Notes under the pieces: model-generated
Told to the model about the DNA's origin: nothing
Database searches by the model: none
The model's input: only the letters and a program-made list of their open reading frames with translations
Source of the DNA: Amorphophallus konjac
Taxonomy: Eukaryota; Streptophyta; Magnoliopsida; Alismatales; Araceae
Assembly (NCBI GenBank): GCA_022559845.1
Contig: CM040121.1
Coordinates: forward strand, 564,333,581 to 564,397,580
Reading direction: 5' to 3'
DNA length: 64,000 bases
Part shown: piece by piece, positions 44,410 to 57,230 of the stretch
Layout of the letters: every line of letters begins with the position of its first letter
Numbering within the stretch: position 1 is the stretch's first letter
Position numbers and translations under genes: made by a program

Positions 44410-44947
44410 TTATATACATAGAAAGGAGGGGGAAAATAAAGAGAAGGGAGAGGTGGCAGGGGGTGCGACAGGGAGACAGAGGGTGAGAAAGAGAGGGAAG
44501 AGAGAGAGAATTGGAGAGAAGAAGAGAGAGGAGATGAGAGAGAGATGAGGAGAGGACAGAGGGGACGACAGAAAGAAAAGAAAGGGGGGAATAATAATAA
44601 TAAAAACAAACAAAAATAATGAGAGAGTGGCAGATCGAAAGCGAGAAAGAGAGCAGAGAAAGAGAGGGAGAGAGGGAGAGAACGGCGGAGGGAGAGAGAG
44701 GGGGTGAGGGATGGTGAGAGAGGGAGAGAAATAGAGAGAGAGGAGATAAAAAATAAAAAAAAAGAAGAGATGAGAGAGAGTTCGAGACACAGAGAGAGGA
44801 GGGGAAAGAGGGAAAGGAACTGGAGAGGGATATCAGGAGAAGAGAGAGGGAGTTAGATGAAGAGGGGAAAGAATAAATAAAATAAAAGAAACAAGAGAAA
44901 GAGAGGGAGGGAGAGAGAGAGAGAGACCGCGGCAGGGAGAGGATAGT

Positions 44948-44985
<38 letters not shown>

Positions 44986-45110
44986 CGGCAGTGAGAGAAG
45001 AGAGAGAGAGAGAGAGAGAAAGAAGTCGCGATCGGGGAGAGAGAGAGAGAGGGAGAAAGAGACGGAGGGGGGAGAGAGACGACCGGGAGGAGTTGCAGAG
45101 GAGGGGGGTG
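44410..45110 (+). repeat. GA-rich low-complexity tract
   Basis: (GA)n runs with GGGAGAGA words. The stretch GAGAGACCGCGGCAG occurs twice (44922 and 44981). Serine/leucine-rich minus-strand frames are artefacts. Confidence 0.8.
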
Positions 45111-46080
45111 CGTTATGGCGAGGACGACCGATGAGCCCGGCGGTCACGGCAGGGAGGCGGCGACGACGGCAGCAGCATAGGATGGCGCATGCACGAAGAC
45201 GGACAACAGCAAGTGGTTGAAGGACGGCCGGGGACGATGAAGACGGTGGACGGCGGTGACGTTGGCGCGGTCGCGGTGGCGAGGGAGCTCGGGGGGTGTC
45301 CGGCGGTGCAGTCGCGGGCGACGGCTTGCTGGAGGACGGTGGTCGCGGCGTCGGGATCCTCGAACGGCGATGATGGAGATGGTGTGTTGGCGGTAGCCGG
45401 AGGCGGGCGAGACGGGAGCGGTGGTCACGGCGTCGCGGTGTAGGCGGGGCTGGAGCTCGCAGTGGTTGCGGTGCACCGGTGGCGGACGTCGGTGGTGCAG
45501 GTGGAGTCGTCGGGGGCGAGGGAGAACGGCGTAGGGGACGTGGACGGTGACGACGTGGACAGCGGGGGCTTGCTGCGGTGAAGGCGGTGATGGCCAGAGA
45601 AGGGGTCGTCCGGCGGACGGTGCGGAAGGCGACCGGCGACGGCGGCCGACAGGGTGACGGCAGGGTGCTGGAGGGCGGCCGGTGGAATGGGAGCTCACGT
45701 GTGTGTGAGGGAGACCAACAGAGGGAGGAGGGGAGCCTGCCGCGGTGGTCTGTGGGAGGGTGAGCTGACTTCGATGGTAAGGGGGAGAAAGGATGGAGGC
45801 GGAGGTACCGTGTGCATGGGGAGGGACTGGCAGGGGAGTGATATGTGTGAGTGGGTGAGAGGTGGTGAGGAAGGAGATGGTGGGCAGCCGTGGGTTTCGA
45901 TGGGTGAAGGTTAGAAAGAGGGAGGTGGGAGAGGTGGCTTGCGGCTGTGGGTTTCCTCTGCGTCGGAGGAAGAGAGGGAGTGAAGTGAGAGAGATAAGGG
46001 AGACAGGGAGAAAAAGGAGAGAGAGGGACTTGAGAGATGGAGGATTATGGGAGTGGGCTAGTATTCACGTGAGAAGATAG
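45111..46080. other. GC-rich segment without a convincing gene
   Basis: Rich in GGCGGTGACG-like words. Many frames are open on both strands and the translations are low-complexity. With the GA tract beside it, it resembles the inside of the nested element at 25818-27798 (GA-rich next to GC-rich), so it may be internal DNA of another non-autonomous LTR element. Confidence 0.4.
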
Positions 46081-47483
46081 GGATATGTGAGGGAAAGAGA
46101 TGCTCTATGTTGGGCGGCTGGGAAAAGAATACAATGAAGATAAGAGATAAGACAATGACATAAGGATTAAGATTAACAAGCATAGATTAGTGATAATAAA
46201 GAAAGATTAGATTAAAGATAAGTATATACATTATCATATCTCTTTTTTATGTTTTTATTGATTTCTTATATATATATATATATATATATTTACACTTTTA
46301 TCATTTATAAAATTATTTATTTTTATGTATTAGGAATTATTTTCAATATAATTTTTTAGCCTTTTCTCAATTTTTTGGATTTTTATTTTTATAAGTTTTA
46401 TTATTATTATTTTTGTGTATTTTTGTATGCTTTTCTCAATATATACACGCATATATATATGAACTTTTCTCATCGTTTTGTTGTATTTTTCTAACTTTTT
46501 TTGATTTTTTTTGTCTTTTATGTAAAACCCTGAAAAATGACTAATCACCCACATAAAGCCAAATGCGTAAGCCACTTTGGGAGATCATGATGTAATATGA
46601 GATTTACCCGCGAAAAATGTGAAAACGGCGTGTCTACAGATTTATAACGTGAAGATGCAGATCGGGCACTGATTGTGTCCAAGGGCTCGACACTAGCTCC
46701 CTCGACTGATTGCCGAAAACATACTATAAACCATGGGATATGATGAACAGTGGCATCGCATTACGTCAGGAGTACATTTTTTATAAACGGATGAAATCCG
46801 TGAGGCTCATCATGAAATTATTACATGATGGTTACATGACATTCTAGTGCATAGCCTTTATGGTTATGAAAAGTTAAAAGTGCATTCTCGTTACATGCAA
46901 GTGCATTCTTGCTCGTGAAAGGCCATATTACATTCTTGATTGATCATGCTCTTATATCATCTCAAATCTCTTTTCTTGATCACATCATGTTATTTGTGTT
47001 ACTTTGATTTTATACGTGTGATTTATCGCCTTTTTCTTTTATCTTACTTCGTAGAGCTAAAATGTTAATTATTTAAATATTGCCTTCATGTTGATACGAA
47101 GATACCTACTAGACAAGTGTGCTCACTACTCTACTTTTCCAACCTTTTCAGGAAACTTTAGCGGTGTGGATTCGGATTTTTCTGATGATGGATCTGAGGG
47201 CGAGAGCGAAGGAAGATCAAGAGAAAGCCCTAGATAGTTCAAGAGTCATGAGTCAACTATGTAATTTTCTATTTATTGAGTCTTGAATTAAAGAGTCAAA
47301 GTCATGTGGTCATGTAAACTTCGATTATTATTCAACAAAGTTAGATTTTGAGTCCATATTCTTTTGCATTCCTCTTTACGTGGATGTAATTACGCACTGA
47401 TTATATTACTAGCTTGAGGCATATTTTCGGCTGCTCACGCTCCCCGAATTACTTCCGTTGTACACATGTCTCGGGGCGTGACA
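46081..47483. mobile_element. LTR-like remnant ending CGGGGCGTGACA
   Basis: AT-rich to 46600, then mixed sequence to TCTCGGGGCGTGACA at 47469-47483. TGTCACGCCCCG is a frequent LTR terminus in plant gypsy elements, so 47483 is probably an element boundary. The conserved 3' flank of gene C starts at 47484, in the middle of the word GGAATTTACAAC of the other copies. The second boundary was not located. Confidence 0.4.
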
Positions 47484-48645
47484 TTTACAACATATGTTAC
47501 GGGATGCAATGTATTTTACAGGAGTGCTAAAGACAAGATAAGTTTTAGGAATGAATTCTAGGACAAAGAAAGATGAAATTTGTTCCCTTTTCTTACGTTA
47601 CAGATGTTTTACATTCAGAGTAGGTATTTCTAAACAAATTTGATGATGTTAGAAAAAATTTAGGGAATTTGTGAATGGAGTACGACGTGAATATTGAAAA
47701 TTAAGTAGGCACTTAAAAAAAGAGTTTATTATAAATGTATCTTGAAAAGTAAATTGCAGAATTAATTAATTCACTTTCTAATTATTTGCTAATGTACCAC
47801 CGTTACATTAATGTCTATACCTTATAGTCTTGCACCTGATTTACTTCCGGGGAAGAAATGTATACGTTCGTGACACTTACTCTATCTAATATCTAACATG
47901 TATGTACGTCGAGATAAACTTGAGGACAATAATTTTCCCTTACAATCGTTAGACATTATCCACTGTCGTATCAATGTTAATCTTTTAGATTTAGAGATTT
48001 TTGTAAATAAACTATGGTTAGAAGTGAACTTGAAAAAAATTATTCTTGAAAATATATTAACAAGCGTATCACTGTGTTAATTCAAATAGCTCATAAATAT
48101 CATTTAAGTATGATTTTTTAAAAATTTTTGACAAAGAGAAATGATGACTGTAAATAAATATGGTATATTTGCACAATGGGAATTAAATCAGTGGGCACGT
48201 ATGCCGATGTATTTTTTAGAGTGATTTTTTTTCCCAATTCACATTTAATAATTATTTATTTCTAATTAAAAAACCCTTAGATTTTTTATCCAAGCCCACA
48301 TTTCTTTAACTATTTTCTCCAATATAAAGTGATGCTGAGACGAAAACATGGAAGGAGTCACGTTGTAAAATCTAGACGTGTAAATTCCGTGTTTCGCTCT
48401 GATCGGAGTGACAAATTGTTAGCTCGATACCCGTATTTTCATTTCAAAATTGATAATTTAACATGGAAGATACAACAAATTTCCAACGTACACAATCGAA
48501 GAACTGAAGAGAATTAAAAAGTGATCCTTGTGGGGGATAGAGAACATAGTTTTGTTGCATATTGTCACCAAGCATGCATATAAATTGGGACTGCATGCCA
48601 TGAATCCAACATGTGAATTGAACACCCTTATGCATGCGAAGGTGA
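47484..48645. repeat. Conserved 3' flank of gene C, diverged
   Basis: Same order as 30893-32046, with roughly 10 percent differences and several short indels. The small open frames present in the other copies are broken here. Confidence 0.75.
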
Positions 48646-49642
48646 TCAGACGCAAGAAGGAGGTATAACATTGCTAAGAGCGGTGCCCACTACGTTTGAA
48701 CACGCCATGGCCGCATCTCCATCTCCACTGTACTGCAGGTTTATGTCGTCGAGCTCCACACCCTTGCATGGCACGTCTTTGCTGCACAGCAAGTTAATCG
48801 CAACCTTCGATGTCGACACCCCTCTGATGTTGTGAAACTTCACGTTGCTGATCTTGACACGAGAAGGAGACTGCGAAGAAAGAAAGCACAGAGCACATAT
48901 ATATGGTGCAAAATCAGCAGCACATCCCATGGCTGCTGTAATAAAAGACACGAGCTTTCTAGAGTCTTTACATACCCGTTGGCTGCATGAGACATATGGG
49001 CAGTACTCTTGGTCAATGATGATGGGGTTGTAGACATCCCTCATCACTATATTCTCAAACACGAAGTCCCGAGCTGCCATGTCGGCGGAGTCTTTCCACG
49101 TCTTGATCCTCACACCGTTCGTGGTGCCAGCAATGGTGCAATTCCTTACACTCACACCGACGACGTCCTCCTCGTGCTCGTACCTCCCCAGGCTGCCGAT
49201 GCTGATGCCATGTCCAGGGCCACACTGGACCTCGGAGACAGTGATGTTGGTGCTGCCGTCGCCGAGGGAGATGCAGTCGTCGCCGGTGCCGATGATGGAC
49301 TTGGAGATCTCCACGTTGGTGGACCTGCCGATGTGAATGCCGTCGGTGTTGGGGCTGTCCCCCGGTGCCCGTATGGTGAGGGACTGGATCTTGATGTCCT
49401 TGGACCCGAAGTTCATGTGGAACATCTTACTGTCGATGGATGAGATGCCCCGGATGACAGCGTTGGTGATGAAGTTGAACGTTAAGGACTGGGCTCGAGA
49501 GAGTTTTTGATCGGAAGGAATCAGATATATACTTCAAGTAATTAGCCGTTAATTTGACGCTTTGCCATCATGGTGAGAATGTTATTAATTTGAGGATAAA
49601 TAAGTGTGGAGGAGATAAGAAATATATATCTTATATGCGTTT

Positions 49643-49707
<65 letters not shown>

Positions 49708-50297
49708 GAGTATATATATATATATATGGCAGCATACCATAGGGAGAAGCTTGCAACTGTACTTCTTGGGACACTGGTTATGAGGCCAGGCAGAGGCACC
49801 TCGGCCATCAAACGTGCCTGTGCCGGCGATCACCAACCCATCGATGCGAGTAAAAGAGATCCAGCTGCTATCCGGGAACACAGTGAGATCCGTGGGCGCT
49901 ATCACCCTCCCGCTCACTTGAAGCGCCATGGTGGTGCCGTTGCAAGGGCCTGAGAAGTCCACGGGACCCACCAGGTACGTCCCCTCCGGGATAAAAACCC
50001 TCGGGCTTCCTCTGGTTGCGCAGGCTGCTCTCCACGCGGTCAGGAAAGCCTGTGCCATGCCCATGCAAATTAATCCAAAATAAGATCCAATGGCTTATCA
50101 GATATATATAATTTGATTAATCCAGTAATTCCCAACTAACCTGAGCGTTGTCTGTCTTCTCGTCCGAAACTGCTCCGAAATCGACCACATTGAAGGTCTG
50201 GGTTGTTGCCCCGGCATTCGCAGTGGAAACCATGATCAGGAGGAACAAGAACAAGCAGCAACGCATGATCATCTGAAGAAGAACCTTTGAGGGCTGC

Positions 50298-50302
<5 letters not shown>
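48646..50302 (-). CDS. Exopolygalacturonase C (GH28), intact frame, promoter truncated
   Basis: Four exons: 50141-50302, 49738-50049, 48976-49488 and 48646-48870, giving 403 residues. Exon 3 is 3 bp shorter than in B (one Phe lost at HMNFGSK), in frame. All four GH28 motifs are present. Exon 1 (MAQPSKVLLQMIM) and intron 1 match genes A and D, while exons 2 and 3 match gene B (GPVDFSGPCNG, FPDSSW), so the gene is a mosaic. Only about 80 bp upstream of the ATG is shared with A. At 50382 the sequence changes to a MITE fragment, so the TATA box used by A and E is gone. The (AT)n run at 50303-50328 might give a weak substitute. It is possibly silent. Confidence 0.85.
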
Positions 50303-50332
<30 letters not shown>

Positions 50333-50374
50333 TTGTATACGTGCTGTCGATCGACTTGGGAATATATATATATA

Positions 50375-50395
50375 TATCTTTGTAAGAATGTGGGC
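50375..50395. other. Breakpoint of segmental duplication
   Basis: The gene C upstream sequence (ATATATATCTTT) is joined to GTAAGAATGTGGGCTAACCT, which equals 29812 onwards inside the MITE-like element. Micro-homology of two or three bases (GTA) is possible. No target-site duplication is seen. Confidence 0.85.
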
Positions 50396-51455
50396 TAACC
50401 TACTTTTAATCTAGTATGATTTGATAAATAGTAGGTTAACTCAGTAATAATGAGAGAGAGAAATAGCATTAATTATGAGAGAGAGACACATTTAATTGAG
50501 CATTTATTGAGGATAGGAGGTTAACTCACCTTAACCCACCTCTGTGTGTGGGTTTCAAAACCCAGGAATAACCCTGAGTTGGTTCTTAACCTAAACCGAT
50601 TAACACTAACTCTTTATCAAAGCACAAAAAAGTTTATCCCGGAGTTAACTTAGAGCCAACCATGGGATAAACCGATACCAAAGAGAGGCCGAAGGTGTAG
50701 AAAAGGGCTAAAAGTTGGGGAGAGTCCTGACCAAACCCTTAGGGGACCAAAAAAAAGGTCAATAGCCCAAAAATGACCCACGAGTCTAAAATAAGCAAGT
50801 GTGAACTCTCTCTCATTAACAGGCTAGCCACACATACATGACACAGTGTAGATTTGGTGACGGCTGTGTTATGTGTTGCCTAGATAGCAAGCATGCTTAG
50901 TGGACCTACACGAGAGGTGACTCATGGTGGGGAAGAAGCCCTTCCTTCCCTTTGCTAGAGCGTCAAACTAGGGGCAGAGCCACATTGGGCTTCAAGGGGA
51001 CACAAGGTTTCAAAGTTTGGAAATATTTCATTAATTCTTCATCATCCTCCATCAAAGTGTGGAAATATTTCATTGACGGATGGAAGTCGTTGTATGTAGG
51101 ATGCAACAATCATTATTTAGAGTTTTTTTTCATTTTCTCAAAATATTTACAAATTCTTGAATTTTATGAAAATTTAAAATTTCTTATTATTTAACAATTT
51201 TGTTAATTAAAGTTCATATGACCCCTTAAACAAAAAACTCTGGCTATGCCTATGCATTAAGTGATAGGAGCCATAGCCACTGGACCCTTGGGGGGGCACC
51301 TTACAGCTTTCTCTTGGGTAACAGGTTCTCAAAGCTCCTTCCCGCACCAAGGCAATGCCTTATAAGCATATGTATCTTACGGGAAATGATCGGTATCAAC
51401 CAGATCAAGACACTATATCTACTTTAGAAATGCAATACATTTATAGAATGATGGA

Positions 51456-52612
51456 ATTTACAACATACGTTATGGGATGCAATGTATCTTACAAGAGTGC
51501 TAGAGACAAGATAAATTTTAGGAATAAATTACCGGGACAATGAAAGATGAAATTTGTTCACTTTTCTTATGTTAGAGATGTTTTTACCTTCAAAGTAGGT
51601 ATTTCTAAACAAATTCGATGGAGTTAGAGAAATTTTAAGGAATTTGTGAATGGAGCTACAGCGTGAAGATAGAAAATTAAGTAGGCATTTTTAGAAAAGA
51701 GTTTATTATAAATGCATCCTGAAAAGTAAATTGTAGAATTAATCCGCTTTCTAATTAATTTGCTAATGTACCACTCTTACTTTAATGTCCATATATACCT
51801 TATAATCTAGAACTTGATTTATGTCCTAGGAAGAAATGTATACGCCCGTGACACTCCATCTAATATCTAACATGTATGTACATCGAGATAAACTTGAGGA
51901 CAATAATTTTACCTTAGAATCGTTAGACATTATCCACTGTCGGTTGATGTTAATCTTTTATATTTAGAGATTTTTGCAAATAAATAACTATGGTTAGAAA
52001 TGAACTTGAAAAAAATTATTCTAGGAAATACATTAACATGCGTGTCACTACGTTAATTCAAATCGTTCATAAATATCATTTATGTACGACTTTTTATAAA
52101 TTTTTGACAAAGAGATGTGATATGACTGTCAATAAATATTATGGTATATTTGCACAATGGGAATTAAATCAGTGGCACATATGCTGATGTATTTTGAGGA
52201 GTGATTTTTTTCCAATTCACATTTAACAATTATTTATTTTTAAAAAACCCTTAGATTTATCTAAGCCCACATTTCTTTAATTAGTTTCTCCAATATAAAG
52301 TGAAGCTGAGATGAAGACATGGAAGGAGTTACGTTGTAAAATCTGGACGTGTAAGTTCCAAGTTTCGCTCTTATCGTACGTGGTGACAAATTGTTAGCTA
52401 GATACCGTATTTTCATTTCAAAAATGATAATTTAACAAGGAAGATACAACAAACGCAATCGAAGAACTGGAGAGAATTAAAAAGTGATCCTTGTGGGGGA
52501 TAGAGAACATAGTTTTGTTGCATATTGTCACTGAGCATGCATAAAAATTGGGGCTGCATGCCATGAATCCAACATGTGAATTGAACACCCTTATGCATGC
52601 ATGCGAAGGTGA
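51456..52612. repeat. Conserved 3' flank of gene D
   Basis: Practically identical to the gene A flank at 30890-32046. Confidence 0.85.
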
Positions 52613-53612
52613 TCAGACGCAAGAAGGAGGTATAACATTGCTAAGAGCGGTGCCCACTACGTTAGAACACGTCATGGCCGCATCTCCCTCTCCACTATAC
52701 TGCAGGTTTATGTCGTCGAGCTCCACACCCTTGCACGGCACGTCTTTGCTGCACAGCAAGTTAACCGCAACGTACCTTCGATGTCGACACCCCTATGATG
52801 TTGCGAAACTTCACGTTGCTGATCTTGACACGAGAAGGAGACTGCCAAGAAAGAAAACACAGAGCACATATGGTGCAAAATCAGCAGCACATCCCATGCC
52901 TGCTGTAATGAAAGGCACTAGCTAGCTTTCTAGAGTCTTTACATACCCGTTGGCTGCATGAGACGTATGGGCAGTACTCTTGGTCAATGATGATGGGGTT
53001 GTAGACGTCCTTCATCACTATATTCTCAAACACGAAGTCCCGAGCTGCCATGTCGGCGGAGTCTTTCCACGTCTTGATCCTCACACCGTTCGTGGTGCCG
53101 GCGATGGTGCAGTTCCTTACACTCACACCGACGACGTCCTCCTCGTGCTCGTACCTCCCCAGGCTGCCGATGCTGATGCCATGTCCAGGGCCGCACTGGA
53201 CCTCGGAGACAGTGATGTTGGTGCTGCCGTCACCGAGGGAGATGCAGTCGTCGCCGGTGCCGATGATGGACTTGGAGATCTCCACGTTGGTAGACCTGCC
53301 GATGTGAATGCCGTCGGTGTTGGGGCTGTCCCCCGGTGCCCGTATGGTGAGGGACTGGATCTTGATGTCCTTGGACCCGAAGATGTTCATGTGGAACATC
53401 TTACTGTCGATGGATGAGATGCCCCGGATGACAGCGTTGGTGATGAAGTTGAACGTTAAGGACTGGGCTCAGAGAGAGTTTTTGATCGGAAGGAATCAGA
53501 TATATATATACTTCAAGTTAGTCGTTAATTTGACGCTTTGCCATCATGGTGAGAATGTTATTAATTTGAGGATCAAGTGTGGAGGAGATAAGAAATATAT
53601 ATCTTATATATA

Positions 53613-53703
<91 letters not shown>

Positions 53704-54266
53704 TATATGTATGGCAACATACCATAGGGAGAAGCTTGCAACTGTACTTCTTGGGACACTGGTTATGAGGCCAGGCAGAGGCACCTTGGCCATCAAACGT
53801 GCCTGTGCCGGCGATCACCAACCCATCGATGCGAGTAAAAGAGATCCAACTGCTGGCCGGGAACACAGTGAGATCCGTGGGTGCTATCACCCTCCCGCTC
53901 ACTTGAAGCGCCATGGTGGTGCCGTTGCAAGGACCTGCCCACCAGGTACGTCCCCTCCGGGATAAAAACCCTCGGGCTTCCTCTGGTTGCGCAGGCTGCC
54001 CTCCACGCGGTTAGGAAAGCCTGTGCCATGCATGCAAATTAATCAAAATTAAGATCCAATGGCTTATCAGATATATATAATTTGATTAATCCAGTAATTC
54101 CCAACTAACCTGAGCGTTGTCTGTCTTCTCGTCCGAAACCGCTCCGAAATCGACGACATTGAAGGTCTGGGTTGTTGCCCCGGCATTCGCAGTGGAAACC
54201 ATGATCAGGAGGAACAAGAACAAGCAGCAACGCATGATCATCTGAAGAAGAACCTTTGAGGGCTGC

Positions 54267-54271
<5 letters not shown>
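52613..54271 (-). pseudogene. Exopolygalacturonase D (GH28), frameshifted copy of A
   Basis: Exons 54110-54271, 53723-54020, 52947-53462 and 52613-52841, each 20566 bp to the right of the gene A exons. It carries the same 14-bp loss in exon 2 (near 53937) and the same 4-bp gain in exon 4 (52782-52785), so the lesions arose before the duplication. Exon 3 translates identically to A. The promoter with its TATA box is present, so a transcript is possible, but not a full enzyme. A small difference in the intron 2 microsatellite distinguishes it from A. Confidence 0.9.
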
Positions 54272-54297
<26 letters not shown>

Positions 54298-55008
54298 CTT
54301 TGTATACGTGCTGTCGATCGACTTGGGAATATATATATATTAAAAGAGAGCACTGTGAGTACTCTCTACGAATATATTGAATAGAATGAGATGGATGGAG
54401 TGCGTGCCCGGCCGTGTGTGTGTGTGTGTGGGTACGTACGTAGATTTATATGTGTTTATATAGCTGCTCCTTAATTGCCACCTGTAGTACGGGGTCCCAA
54501 TTATAACTTCTTTCGGTTTAATTAGTTATTTTCATGCATGGGACAACCCGGCCCGCTTCCCTGATGATCCGCTGGCGGGCCCCCCAGCTAGCTAGCTACC
54601 TACCCAGCCAGCTTCCATCGGCCGCTAGCTCTTCATCTCCACCGCTGGGACTCCAACTGATCCGGTTAATTAACGAAGCTCCCCAACAGCAAATCCTCCG
54701 ACCGTACGTACGTGTCGCCCCTCTCATCTGTCCGTTTATTGTTGCAATCCACGTAGGATCCCGTACGTACGTACGTACGTACGTACCTAGAACCCGGCCG
54801 TACGTTTCATTCCTCCCTCTTCGGAGCAAAAAAAAAAAAGAAAATCCCCTCCATTAATTTAAGGTTTGGGCTCTTGCCGGAAATTTGTTAATCGCATAGG
54901 AACTTATATATATTAAGAGAAGTATATATTTTGTTAACAAGGCCGTTTTGAAGTTCAATATATTACAAGGGATCACATACCATGCATTAGAAAATCCGAC
55001 TACTGATC
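54272..55008 (-). promoter_or_regulatory. Promoter region of gene D
   Basis: Copy of 33706-34440, with the TATA box at about 54455-54463 and a CGTA repeat at 54763-54785. Confidence 0.6.
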
Positions 55009-55978
55009 ACCTATCTATTAATTAACCCAGGACCCTATAGTTGTTTGTAGGGTCGACCAACAAGGGTTTAGAAAGTATTAATGGTGTACGTATATAGTCC
55101 ACAAGGAAGCGGCAAAAGGACGTAGTGCCCTCATCGTTAGAACATGGCTATGTTGCATATATATTCATCTTCTATATATGCATTGCGAGTGTGAGATACG
55201 TGGGATACCATCTGTACACACAAGTGATTTTTACTCGATCGGTTATATTAATCCACTATATATGAGCGCATCACTGCATAATGTTTCTTAACCAACTTGC
55301 ATGACATACCCGTGAAAGATGGTGACATATCTCCCTCCACTAATTAATGACACAGTGAGTGTCAGAGGACGTAGAAAAAAATGCATCCACGGATCGAGGT
55401 GAAGTTCATTAAACGCAACATCCTTGTCAGTTTAATTTGAAACTCCACGGCACGTCGTCGCATCAGTGACTGGCACTCCAGTCTCTGGACCACTCCAGTC
55501 TCGGAGTCTGAACATAAATAGTCGCATATGTGACTGGCACGCCCTCGCACTAAATAAAATATTAAAAGATAAAAAGACACCACGAGTAATTTTAAACATA
55601 TATTTAAATTTTAAATATTCATATTATATTATTTGCTCAACCTCTTGCTGCAAAAGACAAGAAAAACTGAAGTTTTGAAATGTATCACGATATTGGTACA
55701 AAAGTAACGAATGAAATGATACTATCAACCAAGTTCATATGTTCTTGAGTGGGAAAAAGAATTGGCTTAAATGACGAGATGTTTTTATAGATTTTAATCT
55801 TCTTAACCATGTGGAACCCTGTGCATAGTAACAGAGCATGAGTGAATAAGAGTCATCATTCAAAGGGTTAAATTTGGAGTATGTTCATGGTTGTCAAAGT
55901 AAATTATGGAATAACATGGAATATCAAAGCCCATGTTAAGGTATTCCCCTTATTCTACACAACTATCGTAACGTGGGG

Positions 55979-56563
55979 GATGTGGTCTGGATTTTCGATG
56001 GAAATTAATTCAGTCAAAAATACGTATATATTTTCAGACTGAAAGAATTCCGTCGAAAATTTGTGACGTATTTTTCACTGAAAATTATTCCGTCGAAAAC
56101 TAATGAAATATTTTTTTCTCCCTTTCTATAATTATTTAATTAATATTTCAGGAGTTTTCAACTGAAAAATTATTGGTCGACAATATGTCAGAAATTCTCG
56201 ACGCATTTAAAGTTGGTCGGAAATACATCGAAAATTTCTGACGTATTTTCGACCAAAATATGTTCCGTCGGAAACTGTTCATAAATTTCAACCCTCACTT
56301 GTCCTTCTTTAGGGTTTTTAGACGAAATTTAATTCGGTCGGAAATCTGTCAGAAAGTTTCGACGTATTTTCGATCAACTTTTAATATGTCAAAATTTTTC
56401 GACGTATTTCCGACAAAAATAATATGTCTGAAATAAGTCGATAATTGCCGCCTTATTTCCGATATAATTTTTTCCGTCATAAAGTAAAATCGTTCCGACG
56501 TATTTCCAACGAACTTTTTTTCGTCGAAAAATTCTTTCGATATTCCCGATTTTTCCAGTAGTG
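55979..56563 (-). mobile_element. CACTA-like end, duplicated copy
   Basis: Copy of 35411-35995 inside the segmental duplication. The terminus CACTACTGGAAAAATCGG is at 56563 on the minus strand. Confidence 0.6.
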
Positions 56564-57230
56564 GGGGGCATAGTGTCCCAAAGTTTAGAAATATTTCATT
56601 AATTCTTGGTCATCTTCCGTCCACATGGCCCCATTGATGGATGGAAGTCATTCTATATGGGATGCAAGAACCATTATTTAGAGATTATTTTGATTTTTTA
56701 ATATTTATAATTCTTAATAATCTTTTGAGATTTTTGTCTAGTTAGAATAATTATTTTTTCATACAATCTCATGACTAGACTACCTACTTAATATAGGCTA
56801 CCATTTCACTCATATCGGAGAATATTATGAGTTAGAGGTCCTAGGGGATAATTTCTTTACAAATGTCGGCATTTATAGGATGTTGATATAGGCCATCATG
56901 AATTCATGAGTTAAATACCTCCCTTTGTATTATCATGGGAGTTAGAATTAGAACATATGACCTCCCCAGAGGAAGAAAAGTAAGATGCCAATTACAAGTG
57001 ATTGAAAGAGATGTTAGGTGAAATAGGGTTAAAAAGTTTTGCATGCTTTGTAATGTTTTTTTTGGATTCTTTTTAAAGTTTACAAAGTCCATCTTTAATT
57101 TATGAAAATTTTAAGAAAATTTCTTATTATTTAACAATTTAATTAGTTAAAGGTCCTGTGACCCCTAAAACAAAAAACTCTGGCTACGACTCTGCATTCA
57201 GCGACGGGAGCTCTATCCCCATACCCTTGG

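Noticed and set aside
45144..45914. GC-rich frames on both strands
   Set aside because: Same reason as for 26669-27436. Low-complexity translations.
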